Below, piece by piece: positions 1-8,128 of a stretch of DNA of 64,000 nucleotides. The notes under the pieces were generated by a model that was given only the letters and a program-made list of their open reading frames with translations, searched no databases and was not told where the DNA came from. How positions within the stretch are numbered: the first letter of the stretch is position 1; each line of letters begins with the position of its first letter. Where the stretch lies: NCBI RefSeq assembly GCF_900636965.1, contig NZ_LR134331.1:62001-126000 (forward strand). Direction: 5' to 3'. Origin of the DNA: Lacticaseibacillus rhamnosus (GTDB lineage Bacteria; Bacillota; Bacilli; Lactobacillales; Lactobacillaceae). The position numbers were made by a program, and so were the translations under genes.

Positions 1-627
1 AAAGTATTGCGCGTAAACGCCTTCGAACGTGTCCTTAATTGCATAGCCATTGTTGGTATATTCGCCAAAACGTAAGTGGCCGCCCATTTTTAGTTCGCCG
101 GTACTCTTCATCCAAGCGGGAGCAGACCATGGTGAAGCCATAATCTTAACGGCTGGGTTAATCGCCAGAATTTCCTGAACAACCGGAATCAGATATTTAA
201 GATCTTTGGTTGCATCAGGCGCTCCGGGTTCACCTTCACCAACAGAAAACTTAGATAAGGATGCATCATGCTCGCCAAATGGCACATCATCATAAGTGTA
301 ATAAGGTTGACTGGCTGGTTCGCAGGATCCTAATGGAATACGGATGGTCGAGAAATGACCTTCTTCTGGGTCAAACATTTCATGTAGCAAGGCACTGCGT
401 TGTTCCTTGCTCTGCTTCCAGATAAGTGATGCTGCTGCATCGGTGATGGCGGCACCTGCGCCGATCCATTCCTGATGCCGGTCAGCAGGATCAATCACGA
501 TCTTGGCTGCATCGCCGGGTGTCGTTTCTGGTTTTGGAGTTGCCAGATGGTCACGCTTTTGTGCCAGATCGCCAGCCGTTACCGTCCAAAATTCCGTCGG
601 GTATAAGCCTTTTTCAGTTGTGGTCAT
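1..627 (-). CDS. GH30-family glycosidase (glucosylceramidase-like), partial
   Basis: The N-terminal about 209 residues of an O-glycosyl hydrolase are present; the rest lies beyond the left edge. Reading the minus strand from the ATG at 627 gives MTTTEKGLYPTEFW, then the GH30 hallmark segment EWIGAGAAITDAAA (about residues 71-84), and STIRIPLGSCEPAS followed by PYYTYDD, the usual RIPIGSCD.../YTYDD block of GH30 glucosylceramidase-type enzymes. The catalytic glutamates would be in the missing part. No signal peptide is visible, so the enzyme is probably cytoplasmic. An AAAGGA ribosome binding site precedes the start. It lies 47 nt downstream of the MFS gene on the same strand, so transporter and glycosidase are probably co-transcribed. 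The family call is firm; the substrate (a beta-glucoside or beta-xyloside) is not known. Confidence 0.85.
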   Translation of the reverse strand, partial: MTTTEKGLYPTEFWTVTAGDLAQKRDHLATPKPETTPGDAAKIVIDPADRHQEWIGAGAAITDAAASLIWKQSKEQRSALLHEMFDPEEGHFSTIRIPLGSCEPASQPYYTYDDVPFGEHDASLSKFSVGEGEPGAPDATKDLKYLIPVVQEILAINPAVKIMASPWSAPAWMKSTGELKMGGHLRFGEYTNNGYAIKDTFEGVYAQYF

Positions 628-674
628 GTTAAGCGTCCTTTCTTACGTCAAGTGACAAATATAATTTCAACAAA

Positions 675-1970
675 TTAACGAACACGTTTGATGGCGGCAA
701 TCAAGAAGCCACCGATGATTTCCATTGCAACCGCGAAGATGAAGACTGCCTGATAACCGAAGCCTTCAACAATAGCAGAAGCAACCATCGCACCAAGCAT
801 CTGGCCCAACGTGTTTGCTAAGTTGATCAGTCCTAAGTCTTTACCAGCAGTATCAGAAGATGGCAGCACATCCATGTTCAACGCGCCATCGACTGAGTTG
901 TACAAGCCATTACCAAAAGCAGCGATAACAGCGTAGGCAAACATTGCCCAAGCTTCTTTGACAAACAATGGGAACAAAGCAGCTACGGCTAAGGCGAATG
1001 TTGCGATAACAACCGGACCCTTAACCCGCTTCATTTTATCGGCAAGTGGACCGCCAACTAAAGCGAAGAAGACACCAATGACTAACATGATGGTTGAAAA
1101 TACAGAGATGGAACCGCCAGCTTGTTTGGTGCTTTGGCCAATATAGTCGGTGAAGATGAACAAAAGGAATGTGGTAACAATCGTAGAACCGACAACCATC
1201 AGGAACTTACCTGACAAGGCGAGATAAAAGTCGCGCGCATCATGGGTTGGGAAGAAGAAGTACTTCTTGAGTGATTCTTTGTCGAGCTTGATCTTTGGTT
1301 CGTCCAGGTTGCTCTTTTCGTTGATCAACAGAACGTGGATAATGGCCAACACAACGGTCATGCTTGCCATGACATAAATACCGAATTTAACATTGCCAAG
1401 GAATTGAGCGGCTAACAGAGCAAAACCTTGTTGCGCGATCGTGAAACCAACGCCGTAAAAGGTTGAAACAGTGCCACGCCATTTAGGTGCAACCCGATCC
1501 GATATTTGCGGATAAATCGCTGCGGCAATCGCGTTTTCGGCCGCCGCCGCGATGATCCAGATAAAGATGATAGCAGTAATTGAAGTCGTATTAGCAATGG
1601 CGACCAGTGAAAGCGCGATTGCTATGGTACCAAGGACAATATAAGGTTTCCGCTTACCAAAACGGGTTCGCGTCACATCAGAAAAAGCACCAAACAATAA
1701 GTTGGCAATCGCACCGGTGATAGACGCAACGGTTGCCAGAATGCCGACAGCCCAAACCTTGTGTGCCGAATCAATTTGACTAAATAGTTGTGGAATTAAA
1801 ACGCTTCGGGTTGAACCGATTGGCCCGTACCAGCAAAGTGGCGCGAGGAACATTGCGGTTGCAACACCAAGTGGCATCTTTGGCTGCTGTGAATCTTGAA
1901 TCTTTGCGTTGGTAACAACCCCAACCGTCGTTTTGACCGCTTTAGGATCGTTCTTAACATCATTTGCCAT
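675..1970 (-). CDS. MFS sugar/glycoside transporter
   Basis: A major facilitator superfamily carrier of 431 residues with about 12 hydrophobic segments. The loop between TM2 and TM3 reads GAFSDVTRTRFGKRKP, the typical GxxSDxTRxRxGRRRP signature of MFS carriers related to the GPH/SLC45-like sugar porters. An upstream in-frame ATG at 2003 exists, but the ATG at 1970 is preceded by GGGAGTG at good spacing and gives the usual N terminus. The gene lies directly upstream of the GH30 gene and is divergent from the GntR-kinase-GH59 operon, so its cargo is probably the glycoside degraded by these intracellular enzymes. That role is inferred from context. Confidence 0.85.
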   Translation of the reverse strand: MANDVKNDPKAVKTTVGVVTNAKIQDSQQPKMPLGVATAMFLAPLCWYGPIGSTRSVLIPQLFSQIDSAHKVWAVGILATVASITGAIANLLFGAFSDVTRTRFGKRKPYIVLGTIAIALSLVAIANTTSITAIIFIWIIAAAAENAIAAAIYPQISDRVAPKWRGTVSTFYGVGFTIAQQGFALLAAQFLGNVKFGIYVMASMTVVLAIIHVLLINEKSNLDEPKIKLDKESLKKYFFFPTHDARDFYLALSGKFLMVVGSTIVTTFLLFIFTDYIGQSTKQAGGSISVFSTIMLVIGVFFALVGGPLADKMKRVKGPVVIATFALAVAALFPLFVKEAWAMFAYAVIAAFGNGLYNSVDGALNMDVLPSSDTAGKDLGLINLANTLGQMLGAMVASAIVEGFGYQAVFIFAVAMEIIGGFLIAAIKRVR

Positions 1971-2215
1971 TTTTTTCACTCCCATGAAATTAAGTAAGTG
2001 CATTTAAAAATAAATAGGTAAAACAAATGCATAAATGCCGGAACCTGAATTTTGACACACCCGCCTCCTTGCCAATCAGCTTATGCCACTTAAAACCTGA
2101 TTGGTCACAAACTGCAACCAGTTGTGACCTTAATGGTAGATATACAACCAGTCAGTTAATGTTAAAGGCGTATTTTTTAAACTAAACGCGCGAAAACATT
2201 GACACTCGGCTAACT

Positions 2216-2231
2216 GATATATTAGTATATC
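2216..2231. promoter_or_regulatory. Inverted repeat, candidate GntR operator
   Basis: GATATATTAGTATATC is a perfect 6-bp inverted repeat (GATATA/TATATC) around TTAG, in the intergenic region between the divergent MFS and GntR genes. GntR-family regulators bind such short AT-rich palindromes, and the location fits autoregulation and control of both operons. A related motif, TATACAA(C)CAGT-CAGTTAAT, occurs at about 2141-2160 and again at about 2338-2354 just before the GntR gene and could be an accessory site. Confidence 0.5.
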
Positions 2232-2243
2232 CTTACAAGGGCA

Positions 2244-2257
2244 TGATAGCGCTTACC
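2244..2257. promoter_or_regulatory. cre site (CcpA box)
   Basis: TGATAGCGCTTACC matches the catabolite responsive element consensus TGWAANCGNTNWCA at most positions. It sits 12 nt from the palindrome in the divergent promoter region, as expected for a glycoside utilisation locus repressed in glucose. Confidence 0.6.
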
Positions 2258-2382
2258 GAAAACGGTGTCAACACCTATCAAAAAGTTTTATAATTTAAAC
2301 GTCTCAAGCAGCATCTTTCTCGAAAGGCTGGGGATGTTATACAATCAGTTAATCAGGTGAAAAAGAAGGAAGGGTGACGCCC

Positions 2383-3075
2383 ATGCAAATATCGAATTAT
2401 CAAGATGAAGCATATAACGCTATCAAGGAGATGATTCTCAGCATGCAGCTGACCCCCGGGGAAAAAGTCGACAAGACTGAATTGAGCGCGCAACTCAAGA
2501 TCGGTGCGACCCCGATCCGGGAGGCCATTATCCGCTTACGGCGGGAAGGACTATTTAATGTCATTCCTCAAAGCGGTACTTATGTATCAAAGATCAATCT
2601 GGATGAAATGTATCAAGGCCGGTTTGCCCGGGTCAATTTGGAAAGGACGATTGTGGCGGACGCAGTTGATGTCATGACGCCAGATCAAATTGCTAAATTG
2701 GAACAGCAAATTGCGTTGCAGGGTGTTTATGAGCATTCTCGGGATTACGATCATTTTTTTGATCTTGATCACGACTTTCATGAAATATTTTATATGGCCG
2801 ATCATAAGCAGTTTGTCTGGGCTTGGGTACAGCAAATGAATTTGCAATTTAATCGCTACCGATACTTACGGTTGGAAGTTAGCGGCTTGAAATGGCATAA
2901 CATTATCACGGAACATCAGGCAATTGTCGATGCAGTCAAGGCTAAAGATGCTGAGTTAGCCAGTCATTTGGTTGCGGATCATTTGTTAGCGATTGATGAC
3001 GATGTTAAGGCAGTTTTAAGTGCCTATCCTAACTATTTTGAAGGAAAAGCAGCGCCAAGCCATCAGCCTGACTAA
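2383..3075 (+). CDS. GntR-family transcriptional regulator (FadR/FCD subfamily)
   Basis: A 230-residue regulator. The N-terminal winged helix includes DEAYNAIKEMILSMQLTPG and the recognition region LKIGATPIREAIIRLRREG (about residues 38-57), typical of GntR proteins. The C-terminal half is helical with acidic/histidine residues (DLDHDFHE, HQAIVDAVKAKD) typical of the FCD ligand-binding domain. The start at 2383 is chosen because GAAGGAAGG lies about 9 nt upstream; a GTG at 2374 would overlap that site. It is the first gene of the operon with a sugar kinase and GH59 enzyme and is divergent from the MFS/GH30 pair. It probably senses a sugar or sugar acid derived from the substrate (inference). 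Confidence 0.9.
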   Translation: MQISNYQDEAYNAIKEMILSMQLTPGEKVDKTELSAQLKIGATPIREAIIRLRREGLFNVIPQSGTYVSKINLDEMYQGRFARVNLERTIVADAVDVMTPDQIAKLEQQIALQGVYEHSRDYDHFFDLDHDFHEIFYMADHKQFVWAWVQQMNLQFNRYRYLRLEVSGLKWHNIITEHQAIVDAVKAKDAELASHLVADHLLAIDDDVKAVLSAYPNYFEGKAAPSHQPD

Positions 3076-3142
3076 GGTGACGCTGTTGTCAGATTTTGTT
3101 CACTGTAAGCGCGATCGTGCCCAACGAAAGGAAGGCTTACAG

Positions 3143-4162
3143 ATGACAAAAGTATTAACATTCGGCGAGATGATGCTACGGTTAAAGCCGTATGATCATC
3201 AACGTATTCTTCAAGCGTCTGGCTTCGAGGCTAATTATGGTGGCTCTGAAGCTAATGTGGCGGTTTCTTTGGCATTGCTTGGCGACGAGGCGCAGTATGT
3301 CACCAAGCTGCCTGATAATGCATTAGGCGACACTGCGCGCAACACTATTCGTGGTCTGGGCGTAGATACACATAAGATCTTGCGCGGTGGGCCGCGTTTA
3401 GGGATTTATTTCTTTGAAAAAGGGGCCAGTGTGCGCAACACGAATGTCGTGTACGATCGTGCCGGCAGTTCTTTTGCGACCGCTGAAGCTGATGAATTTG
3501 ATTGGGCCAGTCTGCTTAAAGACGTGGCCTATTTTTATTTTTCCGGAATTACCCCGGCGATCGGCAAACATATGCAGACCGCCATTGAATCAGCCGTTAA
3601 ATACTGTGCCGCACATGATATTACCGTTGTTTGCGACATGAATTATCGCGGTAAAATGTGGTCGCCTGCAGAAGCTCAGGCATTCTTTGCCAAGGTTATG
3701 CCTTATATCACGATTGTTTTGGCTAATGATGAAGATTTTGAAGCAACCTTAGGCATTAAAGCATTTGATGGTAATATGGCGACCGGGATTGATCAGATCG
3801 ATAGTTTCAAAGCCGGCATGTTGCAGGTGATGAAGCAGTGGCCGAATGTTAAAACCGTGGCCAGTGTTGTGCGGAATATCCACTCGGTTGAAGATAGCTG
3901 GTGGACAGGACTTTTGGCTGAAGATGGCAAAACATACCAAGGGCCAACTTTCCATATGCATGTGATGGAAGGCGTGGCGTCAGGTGATGCGTTTGGGGCA
4001 GGTTTGATGCACGCCACTCTGCATGACTTTGATGCGCAGGCCAAGATTAATTATGCAATTTCGGCCAGTGTGTTGAAATTGACGATCAGCGGCGATCTGA
4101 ATTTGATTACGGATGCAGACGTGCAGGCGGTCATGGCAACCGGCAGCGGTGTTGATCGTTAG
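3143..4162 (+). CDS. PfkB-family sugar kinase (KDG kinase-like)
   Basis: A 339-residue ribokinase/PfkB-family kinase. MTKVLTFGEMMLRLKP at the N terminus, YGGSEANVAVSLALLG (the GG substrate-binding region), and the C-terminal signature VASGDAFGAGLMHA with its catalytic Asp (GDAFGAG, equivalent to GAGD) are all visible. The sequence style resembles 2-dehydro-3-deoxygluconokinases (KdgK). The start at 3143 follows AAAGGAAGGC; longer in-frame starts overlap the GntR gene and lack a good site. The gene lies between the GntR regulator and the GH59 gene. It probably phosphorylates a sugar or sugar acid released by the glycosidases; KDG specificity is not proven. Confidence 0.88.
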   Translation: MTKVLTFGEMMLRLKPYDHQRILQASGFEANYGGSEANVAVSLALLGDEAQYVTKLPDNALGDTARNTIRGLGVDTHKILRGGPRLGIYFFEKGASVRNTNVVYDRAGSSFATAEADEFDWASLLKDVAYFYFSGITPAIGKHMQTAIESAVKYCAAHDITVVCDMNYRGKMWSPAEAQAFFAKVMPYITIVLANDEDFEATLGIKAFDGNMATGIDQIDSFKAGMLQVMKQWPNVKTVASVVRNIHSVEDSWWTGLLAEDGKTYQGPTFHMHVMEGVASGDAFGAGLMHATLHDFDAQAKINYAISASVLKLTISGDLNLITDADVQAVMATGSGVDR

Positions 4163-4193
4163 TCGGGCAATAAGAAAGTGAGGATGCAATAAC

Positions 4194-6713
4194 ATGCATA
4201 CGTTGACGATTGATGGTAGTCAGTTGCAGTTAGAGCAAAACGAAGCCAACACAATTAAAGGGTTTGGACTTCTAAGCTGCAACAATACATCAAGGTTATT
4301 AATGGACTATAAGTGGGAACACCCCCAAGTCTATCAGCAAGTGCTGCAACACTTATTCGGCGGACAACACCCTTTAATGCGCATGCTAAAAGTAGAACTT
4401 GGCAGCGACTCGAATACATCATGCGGCACCGAACCGGCTCCTCAGCGCGCTGCGGACGAACCGGCTAATGTGGCACGGGGCATGGGGTTTCAGCTCATTG
4501 CTGATGCCAAAAAGATTCAGCCGGACTTGAAAACCTGCATGTTACGCTGGGCAGAGCCTGGATTTTTACGGCCAAGTTGGCGCCAGGTGAAGTCCGATGA
4601 TCCTGATGAAAAGGTGCCGACAGAAGCTTTTGAAGCCATGTATCAGTATTACAAGCAAACGGTGATTGCGGCTTGGCAGGCATATGGTTATCTTTTTGAT
4701 TACATTGATCCCGACCGTAACGAGACCAAACACCCGATGTATCGCTATCTTAAATGGTTTGCTAACCGGCTGAAAACCGATCAAGCTGATTTCCCTGAAG
4801 GTTTTCCAGTAGCAGATTATCATGCAATTAAGTTGATAACGTCAGATCAAAATTATGGAACCGATATGGGGACAGCATTGCTTAACGATCCTGAGTTACA
4901 AGCGGTGATTCCGGCAGTTGGCTACCATTACAACACCGATGACGGTCCGGACAAACCATTTACGAAGATTGCCGATCAGCTGCATAAGGAAGTCTGGTAC
5001 AGTGAAGGCATTGCGCCGGTCACATTCGGCACGCTTAGGACGCAGGATACAACTGGCATTGGCATAGGCGGTCCTATGAGTGCTTTGGATGTTGCCAATC
5101 GCCTAGTTAAAAGTTATGCCCGCTCGCGCCGAAGTTTATACATTTTTCAACCAGCGATTGGCGGCTTATATCCCGGCGCAAAATATCCGGGAAAGCAATT
5201 ACTTGAAATGGATACGCCGTGGTCGGGTTACTTTCAGCAAGATACGGTGGCTTTGGCGGTCATGCATCACTTCACCGATTTTGCCGTGACGGGATGGCGC
5301 GATCAAACAGCCGCAAAAAACTGGCGGTATGTTCCGAGTGCCACGGTAAGTGAAGTGGCGGGTACTGAAAATCTGACGCAGGCGTTTGGAGCTGCCAGTG
5401 CCATGACTTTAGTTGCCCCGGATGAAGCGGATTACACGGTGGTGCTAATAAACGACACCAGTGCCCCCCAAACCTATCAGATTGCGGTTAAGAATCTGGC
5501 TGCTGCGACCAAACCGCTACACGTATGGCAGACTTGGGCCGATAAAGCCGGTAAAATTCACGATCGCGAAAAGACAACCACGCTGACGCCGGTCAATGGA
5601 AATGTAACGGTCACGATTGAACCGCGGGCGATCATCAGTGCAACCACCGCGGATTTCCAGCCACAAGCCTTATTACCTAATCCTGATGTTAAGCCTGATC
5701 AGCCACTGCAACAGGATCCGGAAAATCACGTTCTTTTCCACGATGATTACACCTATGCCGATATGCCGGCTGATTATCTCACGCGCCGTGGCGGCACCCC
5801 GAAATATACAACCGACATGGATGGCGCGTTTGAAGTAGTTGAGCAGGACGGTAAACGCGGGTTACAACAAAAGATTACCGAGCAGTCGCGGGCATTGGCT
5901 TGGGAAACGCAAACCGATCCGAACTTTACCGTTGGCGATATTCGTTGGTTAAACTATGCGGCTGCGTTGAAGTTTACGTTTGACACGACAACCCGGCAAA
6001 ATACTGTCAGTGCCAACTATATTGGCCTTGGCGTGCGGAGTGTGGACGATTTTGAAGGCAGTTTATTCTCGGCGCCATATGTGGCTACGCTGACAATTGG
6101 CGGAAAGTTACGCTTTTATGTTCGCGGTGTTTTGGCAGCCACACTTGATGTGCCGGTTTTCGATGCCAAAGTGAGTCACGAACTTATTGTTGAAGCAACA
6201 GATCGCCATGTGACGGTGCAAGTCGATGGCCAGACTTATGTAACTTATGACGATCCAAGTGATCAACCGGGTTTGGCGGGGCAAGTCAAAGTCGGCACCG
6301 GCTATTTCAAGACGGTGATTCAGGCTTTGACGGTCACGAGTACGTCAGCACCAGCGGTATTAGGACATCGCCGCGATGACTTAGATGCCAGCCTAACGTT
6401 TAGTAATGATCAGTGGGAACGCCTTGCTGCACGTTTTCCGCATGCGTGGGAACGCTCGCAGTCAATTGGCGAAAAAGGCGCTACCGTTGACTTTGATGTT
6501 GAAGGAACCGGTTTTGTGCTCTTTGGGATGCAAGCACACGCAAGTCGCTTGCAGCTGGCCGTTGACGGGCGGATACAGGAAGTGGTGCCGTTGACTGCGT
6601 TGGCCAAGCAACCGAATACGGTGGTGACCGACTTGGCGGCCGGGACTCATCACGTCAAGGTGACGGTCATCGATGGCAGTTATACCTTTGATGGAGTGGC
6701 GCCGATTCTATAA
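4194..6713 (+). CDS. GH59-family glycosidase (galactocerebrosidase-like)
   Basis: An 839-residue protein whose N-terminal half follows the galactosylceramidase layout: GFGLLSCNNTSRLLMDY (23-39, compare GGGATSRLL), LMRMLKVELGSD (61-72, compare ILKVEIGGD), GTEP (78-81), an NE pair at N176/E177 in the acid/base position, and WYSEG (268-272) with E271 as the likely nucleophile, followed by a TIM-barrel end, a beta-sandwich and a lectin-like C-terminal region (about 505-690). The last about 110 residues form an extra beta-rich, probably carbohydrate-binding, module. There is no signal peptide, unlike the secreted or lysosomal family members. The start follows GAGGATG. GH59 is uncommon in Firmicutes; with GH30 and a sugar kinase nearby it suggests degradation of an imported beta-galactosidic/glucosidic compound (inference). 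Confidence 0.75.
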   Translation: MHTLTIDGSQLQLEQNEANTIKGFGLLSCNNTSRLLMDYKWEHPQVYQQVLQHLFGGQHPLMRMLKVELGSDSNTSCGTEPAPQRAADEPANVARGMGFQLIADAKKIQPDLKTCMLRWAEPGFLRPSWRQVKSDDPDEKVPTEAFEAMYQYYKQTVIAAWQAYGYLFDYIDPDRNETKHPMYRYLKWFANRLKTDQADFPEGFPVADYHAIKLITSDQNYGTDMGTALLNDPELQAVIPAVGYHYNTDDGPDKPFTKIADQLHKEVWYSEGIAPVTFGTLRTQDTTGIGIGGPMSALDVANRLVKSYARSRRSLYIFQPAIGGLYPGAKYPGKQLLEMDTPWSGYFQQDTVALAVMHHFTDFAVTGWRDQTAAKNWRYVPSATVSEVAGTENLTQAFGAASAMTLVAPDEADYTVVLINDTSAPQTYQIAVKNLAAATKPLHVWQTWADKAGKIHDREKTTTLTPVNGNVTVTIEPRAIISATTADFQPQALLPNPDVKPDQPLQQDPENHVLFHDDYTYADMPADYLTRRGGTPKYTTDMDGAFEVVEQDGKRGLQQKITEQSRALAWETQTDPNFTVGDIRWLNYAAALKFTFDTTTRQNTVSANYIGLGVRSVDDFEGSLFSAPYVATLTIGGKLRFYVRGVLAATLDVPVFDAKVSHELIVEATDRHVTVQVDGQTYVTYDDPSDQPGLAGQVKVGTGYFKTVIQALTVTSTSAPAVLGHRRDDLDASLTFSNDQWERLAARFPHAWERSQSIGEKGATVDFDVEGTGFVLFGMQAHASRLQLAVDGRIQEVVPLTALAKQPNTVVTDLAAGTHHVKVTVIDGSYTFDGVAPIL

Positions 6714-6852
6714 ATACCGTTGCTTGAAGAATCTATTTTAATCATGATCAACACGTTGAAAAATGTCTGGAAAATGAGACGGTTTGAGTCCGCTTTTCAG
6801 GCGTTTTTAGGAAGTGATGGTGGCAAAGAGTAGCAACATTAATCGCTAAAAT

Positions 6853-6882
6853 GACGTTAATCGGCCAAAACCCGACGTTTAT
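6853..6882 (+). promoter_or_regulatory. LytTR-type direct repeat (bacteriocin-regulon box)
   Basis: GACGTTAAT (6853-6861) and GACGTTTAT (6874-6882) form a direct repeat with a 21-bp period and 12-bp spacer. The consensus bound by LytTR-domain response regulators (AgrA/ComE/PlnC/SppR type) is [TA][AC][CA]GTTN[AG][TG] twice with a 12-13 bp spacer; each half here matches 8 of 9 positions. A -10 box TATTAT begins 32 nt after the second half-site. Confidence 0.7.
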
Positions 6883-6914
6883 TTGTTAGATGACACCGCG
6901 TGCCGGTTTGCGGG

Positions 6915-6920
6915 TATTAT
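6915..6920 (+). promoter_or_regulatory. -10 box of LytTR-controlled promoter
   Basis: TATTAT lies 32 nt after the LytTR direct repeat, the same distance as in the second copy near 13090. There is no good -35 box, as is usual for activator-dependent promoters of this class. Transcription would start near 6927, giving an approximately 107-nt leader before the ATG at 7034. Confidence 0.55.
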
Positions 6921-7033
6921 AAAGGGGAAAATGTTCATTGTTGCGTAGTCTATATTTGAGAGCGTTAAATAGCGTTGCTAGCAGAGGCAGAAATAAAAGC
7001 TCTCAGTCAACATTCGAAAGTCATGAGGTGAGA

Positions 7034-7366
7034 ATGATGAAGGCTTTATACAAAGGTGAACCTGCTGATATTTGGGAAATAGGCAAAACAACGCCCCAGC
7101 CAGATTGGGTTCGTGAAGCGTTTGAAGCGAATTACTTGTATTGGTTGGATAATCATCTGCGGATTTTGATGAGTGGTCTGAAGCCATCGCTGGACACTAA
7201 TTTAAAGATAGGAGCTGTCGGCACGATCGGCGGCGGCTTTGCCGGGTATGGCATGTATGTCATGGGCTATCCAGGTGATTACTTAGATATCACCAATCAT
7301 CGGGTGGTTTCAAAGAAAAAGTTTTTGAAGCAGTACCAGCTTATTGACGATACACGTGTTAGTTGA
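7034..7366 (+). CDS. Hypothetical protein under LytTR-type promoter
   Basis: A 110-residue protein of no recognised family. The N-terminal half is polar with several tryptophans (PADIWEIGK, PDWVREAF, YLYWLDNH). The middle contains a glycine-rich hydrophobic stretch (GAVGTIGGGFAGYGMYVMG, about residues 62-80) that could be a membrane helix with GxxxG packing. The C-terminal tail is basic/polar. The ATG at 7034 is chosen for the strong GAGGTGAG site; a TTG at 6938 would extend it by 32 residues. Its promoter carries the bacteriocin-type box, so a role in bacteriocin production, immunity or another population-density response is possible, but no double-glycine leader is seen. Confidence 0.7.
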   Translation: MMKALYKGEPADIWEIGKTTPQPDWVREAFEANYLYWLDNHLRILMSGLKPSLDTNLKIGAVGTIGGGFAGYGMYVMGYPGDYLDITNHRVVSKKKFLKQYQLIDDTRVS

Positions 7367-7544
7367 TGGTCAGTTATAGCACAAAATGATGGGACTCGAG
7401 GCAGAGTCAAAGGCAAGATCGCACAAAAAAGAGCATACTTAGACATAATTTTTTATGTTATCCTGCCAATAGAAACGTGCGTGGGCGCGACCTATGAGCA
7501 GCGTCCGCATTCGTATCAAGAATGAAAAGAAAGAAGATCAGACG

Positions 7545-7910
7545 ATGAATGAAAAGTTCCTCGAAGTGTTGAAGCACGAAGGTCCTGTTACGATTGTTAC
7601 CATCAACGGCAACCCGGCTCACGTGGTCAATACCTGGATGTCTTATGTCAGCCGCAAAGACGATGAACTCTATATTCCTGCAGCCGGTATGCACAGTATC
7701 GAAGGCGACTTTGCTAAGGATAACCATGTTCTTTTAACGTTTGGTTCCAAGGAAGTTGAAGGAACAGTTGGACCCGGCGCCGGTTTCCATGTGTTTGGTA
7801 CTGGCCGATTTGTCGATCAAGGCCCGGCGTTTGCAGCCAAGAAGGAAAAGTTTCCCTGGCTAACCCGCCTGCTGATTGTTCACGTTGATGAGGTTCAACA
7901 GAAAATTTAG
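7545..7910 (+). CDS. Pyridoxamine 5'-phosphate oxidase-like FMN-binding protein
   Basis: A 121-residue protein of the split-barrel flavin-binding fold. MNEKFLEVLKHEGPVTIVTINGNPAHVVNTWMSYV is the usual first strand pair, and the pattern DDELYIPAAGMHSIEGDFAKDNHVLLTFGSKEVEG follows the PPOX-type proteins of lactobacilli. ATG 7545 is taken as start, with a weak purine-rich site (AGAAAGAAG) upstream; an in-frame ATG at 7494 has no site. It stands alone, followed by a terminator. The biochemical role (flavin or heme-type binding, possibly redox) cannot be fixed from sequence. Confidence 0.75.
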   Translation: MNEKFLEVLKHEGPVTIVTINGNPAHVVNTWMSYVSRKDDELYIPAAGMHSIEGDFAKDNHVLLTFGSKEVEGTVGPGAGFHVFGTGRFVDQGPAFAAKKEKFPWLTRLLIVHVDEVQQKI

Positions 7911-8002
7911 CAGAATTGCCGGGTTAAGCCTAACGTTAGTGTGTAAACGAGGCGATAACCTTGCTAGCAACAAGCATATAAATTAGTACGCGGATAAAAA
8001 TA

Positions 8003-8042
8003 AGATCCTAGAGGGAGTTTGCCTCAAAGGATCTATTTTTTT
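8003..8042 (+). terminator. Intrinsic terminator
   Basis: AGATCCT (8003-8009) pairs with AGGATCT (8028-8034), with inner pairing GGG/CCT, followed by a run of T. It ends the PPOX-like gene. Confidence 0.75.
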
Positions 8043-8049
8043 GACATTA

Positions 8050-8088
8050 AAAAAACGCAATCCATGATTTACATGGCATGCGTTTCAT
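8050..8088 (-). terminator. Intrinsic terminator (minus strand)
   Basis: On the minus strand AACGCATGCCATG pairs with CATGGATTGCGTT, followed by seven T. It lies just beyond the stop of the minus-strand exporter gene. Confidence 0.75.
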
Positions 8089-8128
8089 AAGTACATATGA
8101 ATAACTTTAGCCAAACATTCGGGTGATA

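Larger units (their letters stand above)
6714..7033 (+). other. Intergenic region with LytTR-type promoter
   Basis: This stretch has no convincing gene. A 29-codon ORF at about 6744-6833 has no ribosome binding site. The right half holds the direct repeats and -10 box listed separately, and a five-codon ORF (6931-6948) preceded by AAGGGG. Confidence 0.5.

Noticed and set aside
2140-2360. CAGTTAAT repeats in the GntR intergenic region as LytTR sites
   Set aside because: The two matches are almost 200 bp apart, not 21 bp, so they do not form a LytTR box.
6744-6833. A 29-codon ORF after the GH59 gene
   Set aside because: It has no ribosome binding site and no recognisable features; it is probably noncoding.
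7927-7935. AACGTTAGT half-site
   Set aside because: The second half-site at +21 is absent.
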